Positions 28,138 through 38,309 of a stretch of 64,000 bases of DNA are shown here, one piece after another. The notes under the pieces were generated by a model. That model did no database searches. It was not told where the DNA came from and saw only the letters and a program-made list of their open reading frames with translations. The stretch is from Nocardioides sp. YR527 (lineage in GTDB: Bacteria > Actinomycetota > Actinomycetes > Propionibacteriales > Nocardioidaceae): contig NZ_FNFN01000005.1 in assembly GCF_900101045.1 (NCBI RefSeq), forward strand, positions 248,001 through 312,000, written 5' to 3'. The position numbers were made by a program, and so were the translations under genes. Each line of letters starts with the position of its first letter. Position 1 is the first letter of the stretch.

Positions 28138-29154
28138 ATGGTCCCGCCTGAGTCGAAGAACGCGCCGAGCATGGCAGATGTCGCGGCCCGGGCAGGGGTC
28201 TCCCACCAGACCGTGTCCCGGGTGGTCAACGGCTCCGACGCCGTACGCGGCGAGACCCGCGACCGGGTGCTGGCGGCGATCGACGAGATGGGCTATCGAC
28301 GCAACAAGTCGGCGCGGGCGCTGGTGACGCGGCGCTCCGGACGCCTGGGTCTGCTCTACTCCCAGCCGCACCTCTACGGGCCGGGCACGCTGGCCGCCTC
28401 GGTGCACCAGGCCGGTCAGAAGGCCGGTTACGACGTCATCCTGAGCCCGGTGCCACACCTCGAGGCGACCTCGGCGGAGCGGGCGATCGAGGCGCTCCTC
28501 GACGACGCGGTCGAGGCCGTGCTCCTCGGCGTCTCGCACCAGTCGTTCGAGGACCTGGTCGGCCAGCTCGCGTCCGTGGTCGAGGTCGTGATGATCCACA
28601 GCGACCCGCCGGCGGGGGTGCGCTCGGTCGGGATCGACCAGCACGCCGGCGCCGTGCTGGCCACGCAGTACCTGCTCGACCTCGGCCACCGCAACATCGC
28701 CCACGTCGCCGGTCCGGTCGGCTGGATCGACGCCCGGCAGCGCCGGGAGGGGTGGCTGGCCGCGCTCCGGGAGGCCGGCGCGCAACCGGGCCCCGAGATC
28801 TTCGGTGACTGGTCGAGCAGGAGCGGCTACGAGGCCGGGGCCGTGATCGCCAGGGACCCCTCGGTCACCGCGGTCTTCGCCGCCAACGACTCGATGGCCC
28901 TCGGGGTGATCCGCGCGCTGCACGAGGCCGGCCGCCGGGTACCCCAGGACGTGAGCGTCGTCGGCTTCGACGACGTCCCGGACGCCGCCTACCTCTGGCC
29001 CCCGCTGACCACGGTCCGCCAGGACTTCGCCTCGCTCGGCGAGCTCGCGGTCGAGGTGGCCACGAAAGCCATCGCCGAGGGGACCGTCGAAACCCCCGCT
29101 CTGCTCGAGCCGGAGCTGGTCGTCCGGGCCTCCGCTGCCGAGAACCCCAGCTAA
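28138..29154 (+). CDS. LacI-family regulator, probable arabinose-operon repressor
   Basis: Repressor of 338 residues with an N-terminal LacI helix-turn-helix (SMADVAARAGVSHQTVSRVV at about residues 11-30) and hinge (RALVTRRSGRLGLLYSQP). A periplasmic-binding-like sensor domain follows, ending in the typical VVGFDDVPDAAYLWPPLTTV, with AVFAANDSMALGVIRAL before it. AGGA lies seven bases before the ATG. It is followed by a 21-bp repeat array and then araBDA on the same strand. A LacI-like palindrome lies 45 bases before araB, so L-arabinose or a derivative is the likely inducer. Confidence 0.9.
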   Translation: MVPPESKNAPSMADVAARAGVSHQTVSRVVNGSDAVRGETRDRVLAAIDEMGYRRNKSARALVTRRSGRLGLLYSQPHLYGPGTLAASVHQAGQKAGYDVILSPVPHLEATSAERAIEALLDDAVEAVLLGVSHQSFEDLVGQLASVVEVVMIHSDPPAGVRSVGIDQHAGAVLATQYLLDLGHRNIAHVAGPVGWIDARQRREGWLAALREAGAQPGPEIFGDWSSRSGYEAGAVIARDPSVTAVFAANDSMALGVIRALHEAGRRVPQDVSVVGFDDVPDAAYLWPPLTTVRQDFASLGELAVEVATKAIAEGTVETPALLEPELVVRASAAENPS

Positions 29155-29362
29155 CAGCCGAGGCGTCACGTACGCCGGCCGAGACGTCAGCTGGGTCGGC
29201 CGAGTCGTCACGTACGTCGGTCGAGTCGTCAGTCAGGTCGGCCGAGTCGTCAGTCAGGTCGGCCGAGTCGTCGATTGGGTCGGCCGAGTCGTCACGTACG
29301 TCGGTCGAGCTGTCGGTTAGGTCGATCGAGACGTCACTCAGGTCGGCCGAGACGGCGCGACG
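29153..29362. repeat. Ten tandem 21-bp units between lacI-type gene and araB
   Basis: Ten consecutive units keep an exact 21-base period. The consensus is GTCGGCCGAGTCGTCA followed by five variable bases (often GTCAG or CGTAC). Units 2 to 9 (29174-29341) are best conserved; the first and last are degenerate. The array starts at the LacI stop codon and ends before the ara promoter. There are no non-repeat spacers, so it is not CRISPR. A unit length of two helical turns would place binding sites on one face of the DNA. The plus strand also stays open in the LacI frame through the array. Confidence 0.9.
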
Positions 29363-29435
29363 GTGCCAACTCGGCCGACGGGGCTGACGCCTCGACCAGG
29401 GTCTGCGGGGAACCCAGCGGTAACCCGCTCGTCAT

Positions 29436-29451
29436 ATGTTAGCGTTCACAT
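29436..29451. promoter_or_regulatory. LacI-type operator upstream of araB
   Basis: ATGTTAGCGTTCACAT is a 16-base imperfect palindrome centred on CG, the usual form of LacI-family operators, with ten of sixteen positions symmetric. It lies 45 bases upstream of the araB ATG and downstream of the 21-bp array. The LacI protein at 28138 is the expected binder. Confidence 0.6.
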
Positions 29452-29496
29452 CGCCTCGAACCCCACCCCGAGCCGTCGGGCAGAAACGGAGCCGTG

Positions 29497-31134
29497 ATGA
29501 CGCAGCGAACAGGCCGCCTGCCTGACCTCGGAGAGACCGCGCTCGGCATCGAGCTGGGCTCCACCACCATCAAGGCGTGCCTGATCGGGCCCGACCACGC
29601 GACCGTCGCCACCGGCTCCCATCTGTGGGAGAACGAGCTCGTCGACGGCCTGTGGACCTACTCGCTCGAAGCGGTCTGGGCGGGCGTGCAGGGCGCGGTC
29701 GCCGCCCTCGGTGACGAGGTCGAGCGCCGCTACGGCCGTCGCCCGGACACCTTCGGGTCGATCGGGGTCTCGGCGATGATGCACGGCTACCTCGCCTTCG
29801 ACGAGGCCGGCGAGCTGCTGGTGCCCTTCCGTACCTGGCGCAACACCAACACCGCCGTCGCCGCCGCCGAGCTGTCGGAGATCTTCGGCACCAACATCCC
29901 GTTGCGCTGGTCGGTCGCCCATCTCTACCAGGCGATCCTCGACGACGAGCCCCACCTGCCGAAGATCGCCTCGCTGACCACGCTCGCGGGCTACGTCCAC
30001 CGCGCGCTCACCGGACGCCATGTGCTCGGCGTCGGCGACGCCTCCGGCGTCTTCCCCATCGACCCGGCCACCGGAACCTACGACCAGCGGATGCTCGAGC
30101 AGCTCGGTCACCTGGCCGCCGCCAAGCGCCCCGGTCTGCGGGTCGAGGGGCTGCTCCCGCAGGTCCTCCCGGCAGGCGCCGACGCCGGTCGCCTCACCCC
30201 CGAGGGCGCTGCGCTGCTCGATCCCACCAGCACGCTCCGGCCCGGTGTCCCGCTGTGTCCGCCCGAGGGCGACGCCGGCACCGGGATGGTCGCCACCAAC
30301 TCGGTCGCCAAGCGCACCGGGAACGTCAGCGCCGGCACCTCGATCTTCGCGATGGTCGTCCTCGAGAACCCGCTGGCCACCGTCCACCACGCGATCGACA
30401 TCGTCACCACCCCGGCCGGCGACCCGGTCGCGATGGTGCACTGCAACAACGGCGCCAGCGAGCTCGACGCCTGGGCCGGGGTCTTCGGTGAGTTCGCGGC
30501 CGCGCTCGGTCACCCCTGCGAGCCCGACGCCGTCTTCGGGGCCCTACTCACCGCGGCACTGAAGGGCTCGCCCGACGGCGGCGGCCTGCTGGCCTTCAAC
30601 TACCTGGCCGGCGAGCCGATCACCGGCCTCGACGAGGGCCGCCCGCTGTTCGTACGCACCCCCGGCAGCCGCCTCGACCTCGCCGGGTTCGCGCGCGCCC
30701 AGGTCTACGGCGTCTTCGGCACCCTCGCGCTCGGCATGCGCGTCCTCGCCGACCAGGGCGTCGAGATCGACGCGATGTTCGCCCACGGTGGCCTGTTCCG
30801 CACCGCGGGCGTCGCCCAGCGGCTGCTCGCCGCGGCGATCGGTGCCCCGGTCGCGGTCGGTCGCACCGCCGGCGAGGGCGGTGCCTGGGGGATCGCGGTC
30901 CTCGCCGCGTACGCCCGGGCGACGGCGGACGGGAACGAGCCGAGCCTGAGCGCCTACCTCGCCGAGCGCGTCTTCGGCGACATCGACCTCGAGGTCGTCG
31001 AACCCGACGCCGCCGACCTCGCCGGGTTCCGGACCTACCTCGAGCGCTACGAGGCCGGCCTGGACATCGAGCGCGCCGCCGTGGCCGCGCTCGCCCCCGC
31101 CACCGCAGACAACACCGCAGAAGGAGACCAGTGA
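29497..31134 (+). CDS. araB: L-ribulokinase-type FGGY kinase
   Basis: Cytoplasmic FGGY-family kinase of 545 residues, phosphorylating L-ribulose in arabinose catabolism. The N-terminal ATP-fold segment [20 protein letters not shown] and [20 protein letters not shown] are typical, as is the C-terminal [19 protein letters not shown] with [14 protein letters not shown]. The ATG at 29497 has CGGAG seven bases upstream; a GTG one codon earlier is possible. It is the first gene of the operon, followed by araD with overlapping stop and start. Sequence alone would allow a xylulokinase-like call; the araD and araA neighbours decide it. Confidence 0.87.
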   Translation: MTQRTGRLPDLGETALGIELGSTTIKACLIGPDHATVATGSHLWENELVDGLWTYSLEAVWAGVQGAVAALGDEVERRYGRRPDTFGSIGVSAMMHGYLAFDEAGELLVPFRTWRNTNTAVAAAELSEIFGTNIPLRWSVAHLYQAILDDEPHLPKIASLTTLAGYVHRALTGRHVLGVGDASGVFPIDPATGTYDQRMLEQLGHLAAAKRPGLRVEGLLPQVLPAGADAGRLTPEGAALLDPTSTLRPGVPLCPPEGDAGTGMVATNSVAKRTGNVSAGTSIFAMVVLENPLATVHHAIDIVTTPAGDPVAMVHCNNGASELDAWAGVFGEFAAALGHPCEPDAVFGALLTAALKGSPDGGGLLAFNYLAGEPITGLDEGRPLFVRTPGSRLDLAGFARAQVYGVFGTLALGMRVLADQGVEIDAMFAHGGLFRTAGVAQRLLAAAIGAPVAVGRTAGEGGAWGIAVLAAYARATADGNEPSLSAYLAERVFGDIDLEVVEPDAADLAGFRTYLERYEAGLDIERAAVAALAPATADNTAEGDQ

Positions 31135-31823
31135 TGATCGGCGTACCCACCGCTCTTCGCGCAGCCGTCGACGCAGCCAAGGAGCGCGTCGCCGCGCTGC
31201 ACGCCGAGCTGCCCCGCTGGGAGCTGGTCGTGTGGACCGCCGGCAACGTCTCCGAGCGGGTGCCCAACCCGGACGGCGAGGACCTGCTGGTCATCAAGCC
31301 CTCCGGCGTCGCCTACGAGGACATCACCGCCGAAGCGATGGTTGTGTGCGACCTGGCCGGCAACCTCGTCGAGGGCGAGCGGTCGCCGTCCTCGGACACG
31401 GCTGCCCATGCGTACGTCTATGCCAACATGCCCGAGGTCGGTGGGGTGGTCCACACCCACTCCACCTACGCCACCGCCTGGGCCGCCCGCGGGGAGGAGA
31501 TCCCCTGTGTGCTCACGATGATGGCCGACGAGTTCGGCGGACCGATCCCGGTCGGCCCGTTCGCGATCATCGGCGACGACTCGATCGGGCACGGCATCGT
31601 CGAGACGCTGCGCGAGTCGCGCAGCCCCGCGGTGCTGATGCGGAACCACGGTCCCTTCACCATCGGCAAGGACGGTCGCGCCGCGGTCAAGGCCGCGGTG
31701 ATGTGCGAGGAGGTCGCCCGCACGGTGCACATCGCCCGCCAGCTCGGCCAGCCGCTCCCGATCGACCAGGGCCACGTCGACGCGCTCTACGACCGCTACC
31801 AGAACGTCTACGGCCAGCACTGA
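31134..31823 (+). CDS. araD: L-ribulose-5-phosphate 4-epimerase
   Basis: Class II aldolase-fold epimerase of 229 residues converting L-ribulose 5-phosphate to D-xylulose 5-phosphate. Zinc-binding histidines are visible in [16 protein letters not shown], with a third in [27 protein letters not shown] and [12 protein letters not shown] are family phosphate-binding segments. AAGGAG stands seven bases before the ATG at 31134, which shares one base with the araB stop. It lies between araB and araA. Confidence 0.93.
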   Translation: MIGVPTALRAAVDAAKERVAALHAELPRWELVVWTAGNVSERVPNPDGEDLLVIKPSGVAYEDITAEAMVVCDLAGNLVEGERSPSSDTAAHAYVYANMPEVGGVVHTHSTYATAWAARGEEIPCVLTMMADEFGGPIPVGPFAIIGDDSIGHGIVETLRESRSPAVLMRNHGPFTIGKDGRAAVKAAVMCEEVARTVHIARQLGQPLPIDQGHVDALYDRYQNVYGQH

Positions 31824-31870
31824 GCTGCGCCGCCCCCGAACCACATCCAGCATCGGAAGGACCCCCACAC

Positions 31871-33382
31871 ATGAGCAAGCCCTACGCGGACCGCGAGGTC
31901 TGGTTCTTCACCGGAAGCCAGGACCTCTACGGCGAGGAGACCCTTCGCCAGGTCGCCGAGCAGTCCCAGGAGGTCGCCCACGCCCTGGACGCCTCCGGCG
32001 ACGTACCGGCGAAGGTCGTGTGGAAGCCCGTCCTGAAGGACTCAGCGGCCATCCGCCGGGCGATGCTCGAGGCCAACTCCGACGACAACGTCCTCGGCGT
32101 GATCACCTGGATGCACACCTTCAGCCCGGCCAAGATGTGGATCGCCGGTCTCGACACCCTGCAGAAGCCGCTGCTGCACCTGCACACCCAGGCCAACGTC
32201 GAGCTCCCCTGGTCGGAGATCGACATGGACTTCATGAACCTCAACCAGGCCGCCCACGGCGACCGGGAGTACGCCTACATCGCCACCCGCCTCGGCGTCG
32301 CCCGCACCACCGTCGTCGGCCACGTCTCCAACCCGGCGGTCACCCGCCGTGTCGGCACCTGGGTCCGCGGTGCCGCCGGCTGGGCCGCCACCCACGGCCT
32401 CAACCTCGTTCGTTTCGGCGACAACATGCGCAACGTCGCGGTCACCGAGGGCGACAAGACCGAGGCCGAGCTCCGCTTCGGCGTCTCGGTCAACACCTGG
32501 GGCGTCAACGACCTGGTGGCGGCCGTCGAGGCCGTCGACGAGGCGGCCGTGGACGCGCTGGTCGCCGAGTACGAGGACCTCTACGACGTCGTTCCCGAGC
32601 TCCGCCGAGGCGGCGAGCGCCACGACTCGCTGCGCTACGCCGCCCGCCAGGAGATCGCCATGGAGGCGTTCCTGGCGGAGCGCGACGCGAAGGCGTTCAC
32701 CACCAACTTCGAGGACCTCGGCGGCCTGCGTCAGCTCCCCGGCATCGCCGTGCAGCGGCTGATGAGCAAGGGCTACGGCTTCGGTGCCGAGGGCGACTGG
32801 AAGACCGCGGTCCTGGTGCGGGCCGCGAAGGTCATGGGCGAGGGGCTGCCCGGTGGCGCCTCCCTGATGGAGGACTACACCTACGACCTCACCCCGGGTG
32901 CGGAGGTCGTCCTCGGCGCCCACATGCTCGAGGTCTGCCCCTCGCTGACCACCTCCACCCCGCGCGTCGAGATCCACCCGCTCGGCATCGGCGACCGCGA
33001 GGACCCGGTCCGGATGGTCTTCGACGCCGACACCACCGAGGGCGCCGTGGTCGTCTCGCTGGCCGACATGCGCGACCGCTTCCGGCTGACCGCCAACGTG
33101 GTCGACGTGGTCCCCCCGACGCAGGCGCTTCCCAACCTGCCGGTAGCGCGTGCCGTCTGGGCCCCGCGCCCCGACTTCGCGACCTCGGCCGAGGCCTGGC
33201 TGACCGCCGGCGGCGCGCACCACACGGTGATGTCGACCGCCGCCGGGATCGAGGCCTTCGAGGTCTTCGCCAACATCGCCCGCACCGAGCTGCTGGTCAT
33301 CGACGAGTCCACCACCCGCCGCGGCTTCGCCGACCAGGTGCGCTGGAACCAGGTGTTCTACCGGGTCGCTCAGGGCCTCTGA
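31871..33382 (+). CDS. araA: L-arabinose isomerase
   Basis: Metal-dependent isomerase of 503 residues converting L-arabinose to L-ribulose, the first step of the pathway. Signatures include [56 protein letters not shown], and LMEDYTYDL with [12 protein letters not shown] around the active site. GGAAGG lies upstream of the ATG at 31871. It is the third gene of the ara operon. Its last 13 bases overlap the convergent epimerase gene. No arabinose transporter is seen in the window. Confidence 0.96.
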   Translation: MSKPYADREVWFFTGSQDLYGEETLRQVAEQSQEVAHALDASGDVPAKVVWKPVLKDSAAIRRAMLEANSDDNVLGVITWMHTFSPAKMWIAGLDTLQKPLLHLHTQANVELPWSEIDMDFMNLNQAAHGDREYAYIATRLGVARTTVVGHVSNPAVTRRVGTWVRGAAGWAATHGLNLVRFGDNMRNVAVTEGDKTEAELRFGVSVNTWGVNDLVAAVEAVDEAAVDALVAEYEDLYDVVPELRRGGERHDSLRYAARQEIAMEAFLAERDAKAFTTNFEDLGGLRQLPGIAVQRLMSKGYGFGAEGDWKTAVLVRAAKVMGEGLPGGASLMEDYTYDLTPGAEVVLGAHMLEVCPSLTTSTPRVEIHPLGIGDREDPVRMVFDADTTEGAVVVSLADMRDRFRLTANVVDVVPPTQALPNLPVARAVWAPRPDFATSAEAWLTAGGAHHTVMSTAAGIEAFEVFANIARTELLVIDESTTRRGFADQVRWNQVFYRVAQGL

Positions 33383-34350
33383 CGCCATAGGTCGAGGAGC
33401 TCGGCCTCGCGGGTGGGCGACATGCCGGTGACGTACGCATCGGGGGAGGCCCGCAGCCAGGCGAGGGTGTCGCGGGCGGTCTCGGCGATCGGGCGGGTGG
33501 TGAGGCCGGCTGCCGTGGCCGGGGTGGTGTCGTGGGCGAGCATCCCGTCGTACTCGGGGCGGGGGAGCCACAGCGGGATCGAGCCGGGGCCCGACCAGGG
33601 GTCGACGTCGTTGGCCTGGAGGAAGTCCTGGGGGAGCCAGCTCCAGGTCGGGACGGTGCCGACGCCGCTCGCGGTCTCGGCCAACAAGGTGCTGATCGGC
33701 ATCGACGGACCGGTGGCGTCGAAGGTGCCGTCCACCCGGGCGGTGGCGCAGTGGAGGATCCAGTCCGCCAGGTCGCGTACGTCGATGACCTGGGTGCTGT
33801 CCTCGGGCGAGCCGGGAGCGAGGATCTCGCCGCCGGCGTTCAGGCGCCGCGGCCAGTAGGAGAACCGGCCGCTGGGGTCCCCCGGGCCCACGATCAGGCC
33901 GGGGCGAACGACGGTGGCTGAGGCTGCACCCGCGCGGACGAGCTCCTCGCAGGCGACCTTCATCGAGCCGTACGCATCGGGGTCGTCGTCCTCGATGTCG
34001 TCCGTCGCCGGAGCGAGGACAGGGAGCGAGTCCGGAGTGCCGCCGGGGGTGCCGTGGTCGGCGTACACACTGATGGTCGAGACGAAGACCCAGTGGGCCT
34101 CGCTGAAGGCGGCGACGGCGGAGCGAACCCACGAGGGGATCCTGGCCACGTCGACGACCGCGTCGAACTTCGCAGTCGTCAGGGCGGAGGGAGGTGTCTC
34201 GGTGCGGTCCCACGGCACCAGCTCCGCGCCCGCCGGGACGGTTCCCGACCACCCGCGCGCCGCGCAGACCACCTCGTGACCGCTGCGTACTGCCGACTCC
34301 GCCACTGCGCGGGAGAGGAAGACCGTGCCGCCGAGCACCAGGATTCGCAT
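33370..34350 (-). CDS. NAD-dependent epimerase/dehydratase-like SDR
   Basis: Extended SDR protein of 326 residues. The N-terminal cofactor motif is [15 protein letters not shown], a GxxxFxG-like variant (GGTVFLS) seen in atypical SDRs. It continues with [28 protein letters not shown] (Tyr and Lys) and [20 protein letters not shown]. The ATG at 34350 is preferred over a TTG four codons earlier. It converges on araA with a 13-base overlap. Related actinobacterial proteins are often annotated as reductases; the substrate is unknown. Confidence 0.82.
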   Translation of the reverse strand: MRILVLGGTVFLSRAVAESAVRSGHEVVCAARGWSGTVPAGAELVPWDRTETPPSALTTAKFDAVVDVARIPSWVRSAVAAFSEAHWVFVSTISVYADHGTPGGTPDSLPVLAPATDDIEDDDPDAYGSMKVACEELVRAGAASATVVRPGLIVGPGDPSGRFSYWPRRLNAGGEILAPGSPEDSTQVIDVRDLADWILHCATARVDGTFDATGPSMPISTLLAETASGVGTVPTWSWLPQDFLQANDVDPWSGPGSIPLWLPRPEYDGMLAHDTTPATAAGLTTRPIAETARDTLAWLRASPDAYVTGMSPTREAELLDLWRQRP

Positions 34351-34427
34351 GCGGACACGCAATCACCCGCGAGCGCTACGCGGCAAGCGGTTCTGCTTCA
34401 GGCAGATCCTGGAGACCGGACGACTCA

Positions 34428-35825
34428 TCACAGCACCTTGCGAGGGTTCATGACCCCGTCGGGGTCGATCGCCTGCTTCACGGCTCGCAGGAGGTCGACC
34501 TCGACACCCGTCTTGTACGCAGCGGCGGCATCCCTCTTGAGCGCACCGATCCCGTGCTCGGCGGAGATGCTGCCGCCGAGCGCCGTGACGGCGTCATAGA
34601 CGATCCGGGTCAGCGCGCTCGCCCGAGCGCGTAGCGCCGCGTCGTCGCCGACCGGGGCGGAGATGTTGTAGTGCAGGTTGCCGTCCCCGATGTGTCCGTA
34701 CGTCACCAGCCGCAGCCCCGGCAGCGCGGCGAGCAACGCCGGGCCGACCTCGGAGACGAACCGGGGTAGGTCCGTGATCGGCAGGGTGACGTCGTGCTTG
34801 AGGGTCGCCCCCTCGCTCTTCTGGGCCTCGGAGACCCCTTCGCGCAGCGCCCAGAGCGACTCGCGCTGGGCGGGGCTGCCGGCGATCACGGCATCGACGA
34901 GCAGCCCCTGCTCGGCAGCGGCGCCGAGGGCCGACTCGAGCCGCTCGTCGACGTCGGCGGAGGTGCCGGCGAGCTCGACGAGCCCGTACCACTCGTGCCG
35001 GTCCCCGAACGGGTCGCGCACGCCCGGCAGGTGGGCGAGGACCAGGTCGACGGCCTGGCGGCCGAGGAGCTCCCAGGTGGTCAGCTGCCCGCCACCGTGC
35101 TCGCGGAGCAGAGGAAGCAGCTCGGTCGCCGCCTCGACCGATTCCAGTGCCACGAAGGCCGTCGCCCGGCGCGGCGTCGCGGGCAGCAGCCGCAGCACGG
35201 CCGCGGTGACCACGCCGAGAGTGCCCTCCGAGCCGATGAAGAGCTGCTTGAGGTCGTAGCCGGTGTTGTCCTTGCGCAGCGGTCGCAGCCCGTCCCAGAC
35301 GCGGCCGTCGGGGAGCACCACCTCGAGCCCGAGCACCAGCTCGCGCATCATCCCGTAGCGCAGCACCGCGGTGCCGCCGGCGTTGGTCGCGATCGTGCCG
35401 CCGATGGTGCACGAGCCCTCCGAGCCGAGCGAGAGCGGGAAGAGCCGCCCGGCGGCCGCGGCGGCCTCCTGCACGGTCGCCAAGGGCGTTCCGGCCTCGA
35501 CGACGAGCGTGTCGGCGACCGGGTCGACCTCGCGGACCCGCCGCATCCGGCCGAGCGAGAGCACGACCTGGTCGCCGCCGGAGTCCGGTACGCCACCGCC
35601 GACGAGGCCGGTGTTGCCGCCCTGCGGGACGACACCGACGCCCGCCTCCGCGCACAGCCGGACCGCCGTCGCCACCTCGGCAGTCGAGCCCGGGCGCACC
35701 ACCGCGAGGGCGGTGCCGGTGAAGCTGCCGGTCCAGTCGGTGACGTACGCCGCCATGTCGGCCGGATCGGTCAGCACCGCGTTATCGCCGAGTGCGGCGC
35801 GCAGGTCGTGGATGAGGTCGGTCAC
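34428..35825 (-). CDS. FAD-linked 2-hydroxyacid oxidase/dehydrogenase (GlcD/D-lactate dehydrogenase-like)
   Basis: FAD-binding PCMH-domain oxidoreductase of 465 residues, oxidising a 2-hydroxy acid such as D-lactate, glycolate or D-2-hydroxyglutarate. Motifs: VVPQGGNTGLVGGGVPDSGG and SLGSEGSCTIGGTIATNAGG for FAD, YDLKQLFIGSEGTLGVVTAA, and the C-terminal GHIGDGNLHYNI with SAEHGIGALKRD. It starts at GTG 35825 with AAGGAG six bases upstream. It lies 38 bases after the LldD gene, giving a two-gene hydroxyacid oxidation operon of possibly opposite stereospecificity. Confidence 0.9.
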   Translation of the reverse strand: MTDLIHDLRAALGDNAVLTDPADMAAYVTDWTGSFTGTALAVVRPGSTAEVATAVRLCAEAGVGVVPQGGNTGLVGGGVPDSGGDQVVLSLGRMRRVREVDPVADTLVVEAGTPLATVQEAAAAAGRLFPLSLGSEGSCTIGGTIATNAGGTAVLRYGMMRELVLGLEVVLPDGRVWDGLRPLRKDNTGYDLKQLFIGSEGTLGVVTAAVLRLLPATPRRATAFVALESVEAATELLPLLREHGGGQLTTWELLGRQAVDLVLAHLPGVRDPFGDRHEWYGLVELAGTSADVDERLESALGAAAEQGLLVDAVIAGSPAQRESLWALREGVSEAQKSEGATLKHDVTLPITDLPRFVSEVGPALLAALPGLRLVTYGHIGDGNLHYNISAPVGDDAALRARASALTRIVYDAVTALGGSISAEHGIGALKRDAAAAYKTGVEVDLLRAVKQAIDPDGVMNPRKVL

Positions 35826-35863
35826 GGGGTTCTCCTTCGGAGAGCGGGGAAGGTGGGGCGCGG

Positions 35864-37111
35864 TCATGCCGACCGCAGGCGTACGTGCTCGGGGCCGATC
35901 GTGGCGATGTCGGGGGTGCCGAGCAGACACATCGCCCGTCGCAGCTCCTCGACCAACAGGCTCAGGGTGGCGTCGACGCCCTGTTGCCCGGCGACCATCA
36001 GGCCGTAGAGGTAGGGCCGGCCGATCACCACGCCACGGGCGCCGAGACCGAGCGCGGCCGCGATGTCGCCACCGGAGCGGACGCCGGAGTCGACGTAGAC
36101 CTCGGTCCGGTCGCCGACCGCGTCGACCACCGCCGGCAGCAGCTCCAGCGGCACCGGTGCCCGGTCGAGCTGGCGGCCGCCGTGGTTGGAGAGCACCACC
36201 GCGTCGGCGCCCGCGTCCACGCACGCCACCGCGTCGGCGACCGAGAGCACGCCCTTGACCACGACCGGGCCGTCCCAGTGTTCCTTGAGCCAGCCGATGT
36301 CGGTGGGCCGGATCGCCTGCTCGCGCAGCTCGTTGGACATACCCCAGCGACCGTGGTGCGACCCCTCGGGGAACGTCGCGAACCGCAGCGGCTCGGTGGT
36401 GAGGATGTCGGCGACCCAGCCGGGATGGCGGGCCATGCCCGCGAACGTACGCAGGCTCAGCTGGGGCGGGATCGCGAACCCGTTGAGCTTGTCCTTGCGC
36501 TTCATCCCGGTCACGGTCGTGTCGATGGTCAGCATCAGCGCCTCGTAGCCCTGCGAGGCCGCCTCGGCGAGGTGCTCGAGCGTCACCGCCCGGTCCTTCA
36601 TCAGATAGACCTGGAACCAGTTGCGGCCCTGCGGCGCCGCGTCCGCGACGTCGGTGATCGAGGTCGTCGCGTACGTCGAGAGCGTGTAGGGCAGCCCCGC
36701 CGCGGCCGCCGCCGCGGCGACCGCCCGCTCCCCGGTGTGGTGGCTGAGCCGGGTATAGCCGGTCGGCGCGAGCACGATGGGCGCCGCCGCGGGCCGCCCG
36801 AGGATCGAGGTACGCACCTCCGGCTCGCCCACCTGGCTGAAGGCCGTGGGCCGCAGCTCCACGCGGTCGAAGGCCGCCCGGTTCCGGCGCATCGCGTGCT
36901 CGCCGTCCGAGCCGCCGTAGACGTAGTCCCAGACCGCGGTCGGCACTCGGCGCCGGGCGGCCAGCTCCAGATCGTCGACGCTGAGACAGCGGGCCAGCCG
37001 GCGGTCGGCCGCCCGCCATCGGAAGGGGCGCGGCCGCAGGAAAGGCGCGAGATCGCGCCATCGGGGGACCTGCCGCCGGACGACCTGCTGGACCACCTCG
37101 GAATCGGGCAC
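35864..37111 (-). CDS. lldD: FMN-dependent L-lactate/2-hydroxyacid dehydrogenase
   Basis: Membrane-associated FMN enzyme of 415 residues oxidising L-2-hydroxyacids, most probably L-lactate to pyruvate. Features are VWDYVYGGSDGEHAMRRNRA, LAPTGYTRLSHHTGERAVA, LTIDTTVTGMKRKD, VVKGVLSVADAVACVDAGAD, and the active-site SNHGGRQLDRAPV with catalytic His and Arg, then VYVDSGVRSGGD. It is divergent from the galactarate/talarate dehydratase; a GntR-type site lies between them. The FAD oxidase gene follows downstream. Confidence 0.92.
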   Translation of the reverse strand: MPDSEVVQQVVRRQVPRWRDLAPFLRPRPFRWRAADRRLARCLSVDDLELAARRRVPTAVWDYVYGGSDGEHAMRRNRAAFDRVELRPTAFSQVGEPEVRTSILGRPAAAPIVLAPTGYTRLSHHTGERAVAAAAAAAGLPYTLSTYATTSITDVADAAPQGRNWFQVYLMKDRAVTLEHLAEAASQGYEALMLTIDTTVTGMKRKDKLNGFAIPPQLSLRTFAGMARHPGWVADILTTEPLRFATFPEGSHHGRWGMSNELREQAIRPTDIGWLKEHWDGPVVVKGVLSVADAVACVDAGADAVVLSNHGGRQLDRAPVPLELLPAVVDAVGDRTEVYVDSGVRSGGDIAAALGLGARGVVIGRPYLYGLMVAGQQGVDATLSLLVEELRRAMCLLGTPDIATIGPEHVRLRSA

Positions 37112-37150
37112 GCTCTGGACTCCTCGCCACTCATCGGATAAGTTCTGAAC

Positions 37151-37161
37151 TTGTCATACAA
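37151..37161. promoter_or_regulatory. GntR/FCD-type operator
   Basis: TTGTCATACAA fits the FadR-subfamily pattern TNGTNNNACNA exactly and lies between lldD (divergent) and the aldarate dehydratase that is coupled to a GntR/FCD gene. An overlapping AAGTT-CTG-AACTT dyad precedes it. Binding by the 38306-38989 regulator is the natural inference. Confidence 0.6.
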
Positions 37162-37187
37162 CTTAGCCCATCGAGGAGCATCCCGCC

Positions 37188-38309
37188 ATGGCCGCCGACC
37201 GCATCACGTCACTGACCCTCTCCCACGTCGTACTCCCGCTCGAGAACCCGGTCAGCGACGCCAAGGTGCTCACCGGGCGGCAGAAGCCGCTCACCGAGAC
37301 CGTGCTGCTCTTCGTCGAGGTGACGACCGAGCAGGGCTTCGAGGGCATGGGCTTCAGCTACTCCAAGCGCGCCGGTGGCCCGGCGCAGTACGCCCACCTC
37401 AAGGAGATCGCCGAGGTTGCCATCGGCCAGGACCCCTCCGACATCGCCAAGATCTACGAGTCGCTGATGTGGGCCGGTGCCTCCGTCGGCCGCAGCGGCG
37501 TGGCGACCCAGGCCGTGGCCGCTCTCGACGTGGCGCTCTACGACCTCAAGGCCCGTCGTGCCGGCCTTCCGCTGGCCAAGCTCCTCGGCGCCCACCGCGA
37601 CTCCTGCCGCGTCTACAACACCTCCGGCGGCTTCCTCCAGGCCAGCGTCGAGGAGATCAAGGAGAAGGCCACCGCGTCGCTCGAGGCCGGGATCGGCGGC
37701 ATCAAGATCAAGGTCGGCCAGCCCGACTGGGCCGAGGACCTGCGCCGTGTCGCCGCCCTGCGCGAGCACCTCGGCGACACCCCGTTCATGGTCGACGCCA
37801 ACCAGCAGTGGGACCGCGCCCGCGCCCGCCGGATGTGCCGCGAGCTCGAGCAGTTCGACCTGATCTGGATCGAGGAGCCGCTCGACGCCTGGGACGCCGT
37901 CGGCCATGCCGACCTGTCGCGTACGTTCGACACCCCGATCGCGACCGGCGAGATGCTGACCTCGGTGCCCGAGCACATGGCGCTGATCGACGCCGGCTAC
38001 CGCGGCATCGTGCAGCCCGACGCGCCGCGCATCGGCGGGATCACGCCGTTCCTGAAGTTCGCCACCCTCGCGGCCCACGCCGGCCTGGCGCTCGCGCCGC
38101 ACTACGCGATGGAGATCCACCTGCACCTGGCCGCGGCCTACCCGACCGAGCCGTGGGTCGAGCACTTCGAGTGGCTCAACCCGCTCTTCGAGGAGCGCAT
38201 CGACATCCACGACGGCCAGATGTGGGTGCCGGACCGCCCGGGACTCGGCTTCACGCTCAGCGACCAGATGCGCAAGCTCACCGTGGAGACGGCTAAGTTC
38301 AAGGCATGA
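37188..38309 (+). CDS. Galactarate/L-talarate dehydratase-like enolase-superfamily enzyme
   Basis: Enolase-superfamily acid-sugar dehydratase of 373 residues. It shows the KxK base motif (GGIKIKVGQPDW), metal ligands in VDANQQWDRA, WIEEPLDAWD and ATGEMLTS, and the His base region LALAPHYAMEIHLHLAAAYP. The segments WVEHFEWLNPLFEERIDIHD and PDRPGLGFTLSDQ are characteristic of the L-talarate/galactarate dehydratase group. It should give 5-keto-4-deoxy-glucarate, the substrate of KdgD at 52318. It overlaps the GntR regulator by four bases. Confidence 0.85.
   Translation: MAADRITSLTLSHVVLPLENPVSDAKVLTGRQKPLTETVLLFVEVTTEQGFEGMGFSYSKRAGGPAQYAHLKEIAEVAIGQDPSDIAKIYESLMWAGASVGRSGVATQAVAALDVALYDLKARRAGLPLAKLLGAHRDSCRVYNTSGGFLQASVEEIKEKATASLEAGIGGIKIKVGQPDWAEDLRRVAALREHLGDTPFMVDANQQWDRARARRMCRELEQFDLIWIEEPLDAWDAVGHADLSRTFDTPIATGEMLTSVPEHMALIDAGYRGIVQPDAPRIGGITPFLKFATLAAHAGLALAPHYAMEIHLHLAAAYPTEPWVEHFEWLNPLFEERIDIHDGQMWVPDRPGLGFTLSDQMRKLTVETAKFKA

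Noticed and set aside
29153..29362. CRISPR array
   Set aside because: Units follow one another directly at 21 bases with no unique spacers, and no cas genes are nearby.
32042..34366. Minus-strand open frame of 774 codons opposite araA
   Set aside because: araA is unmistakable on the other strand, and the frame has no recognisable family features; it is an antisense shadow.
34428..37130. A 900-residue fusion of LldD-like and GlcD-like enzymes
   Set aside because: The first part is an off-frame reading of lldD. The oxidase has its own GTG start at 35825 with AAGGAG upstream.
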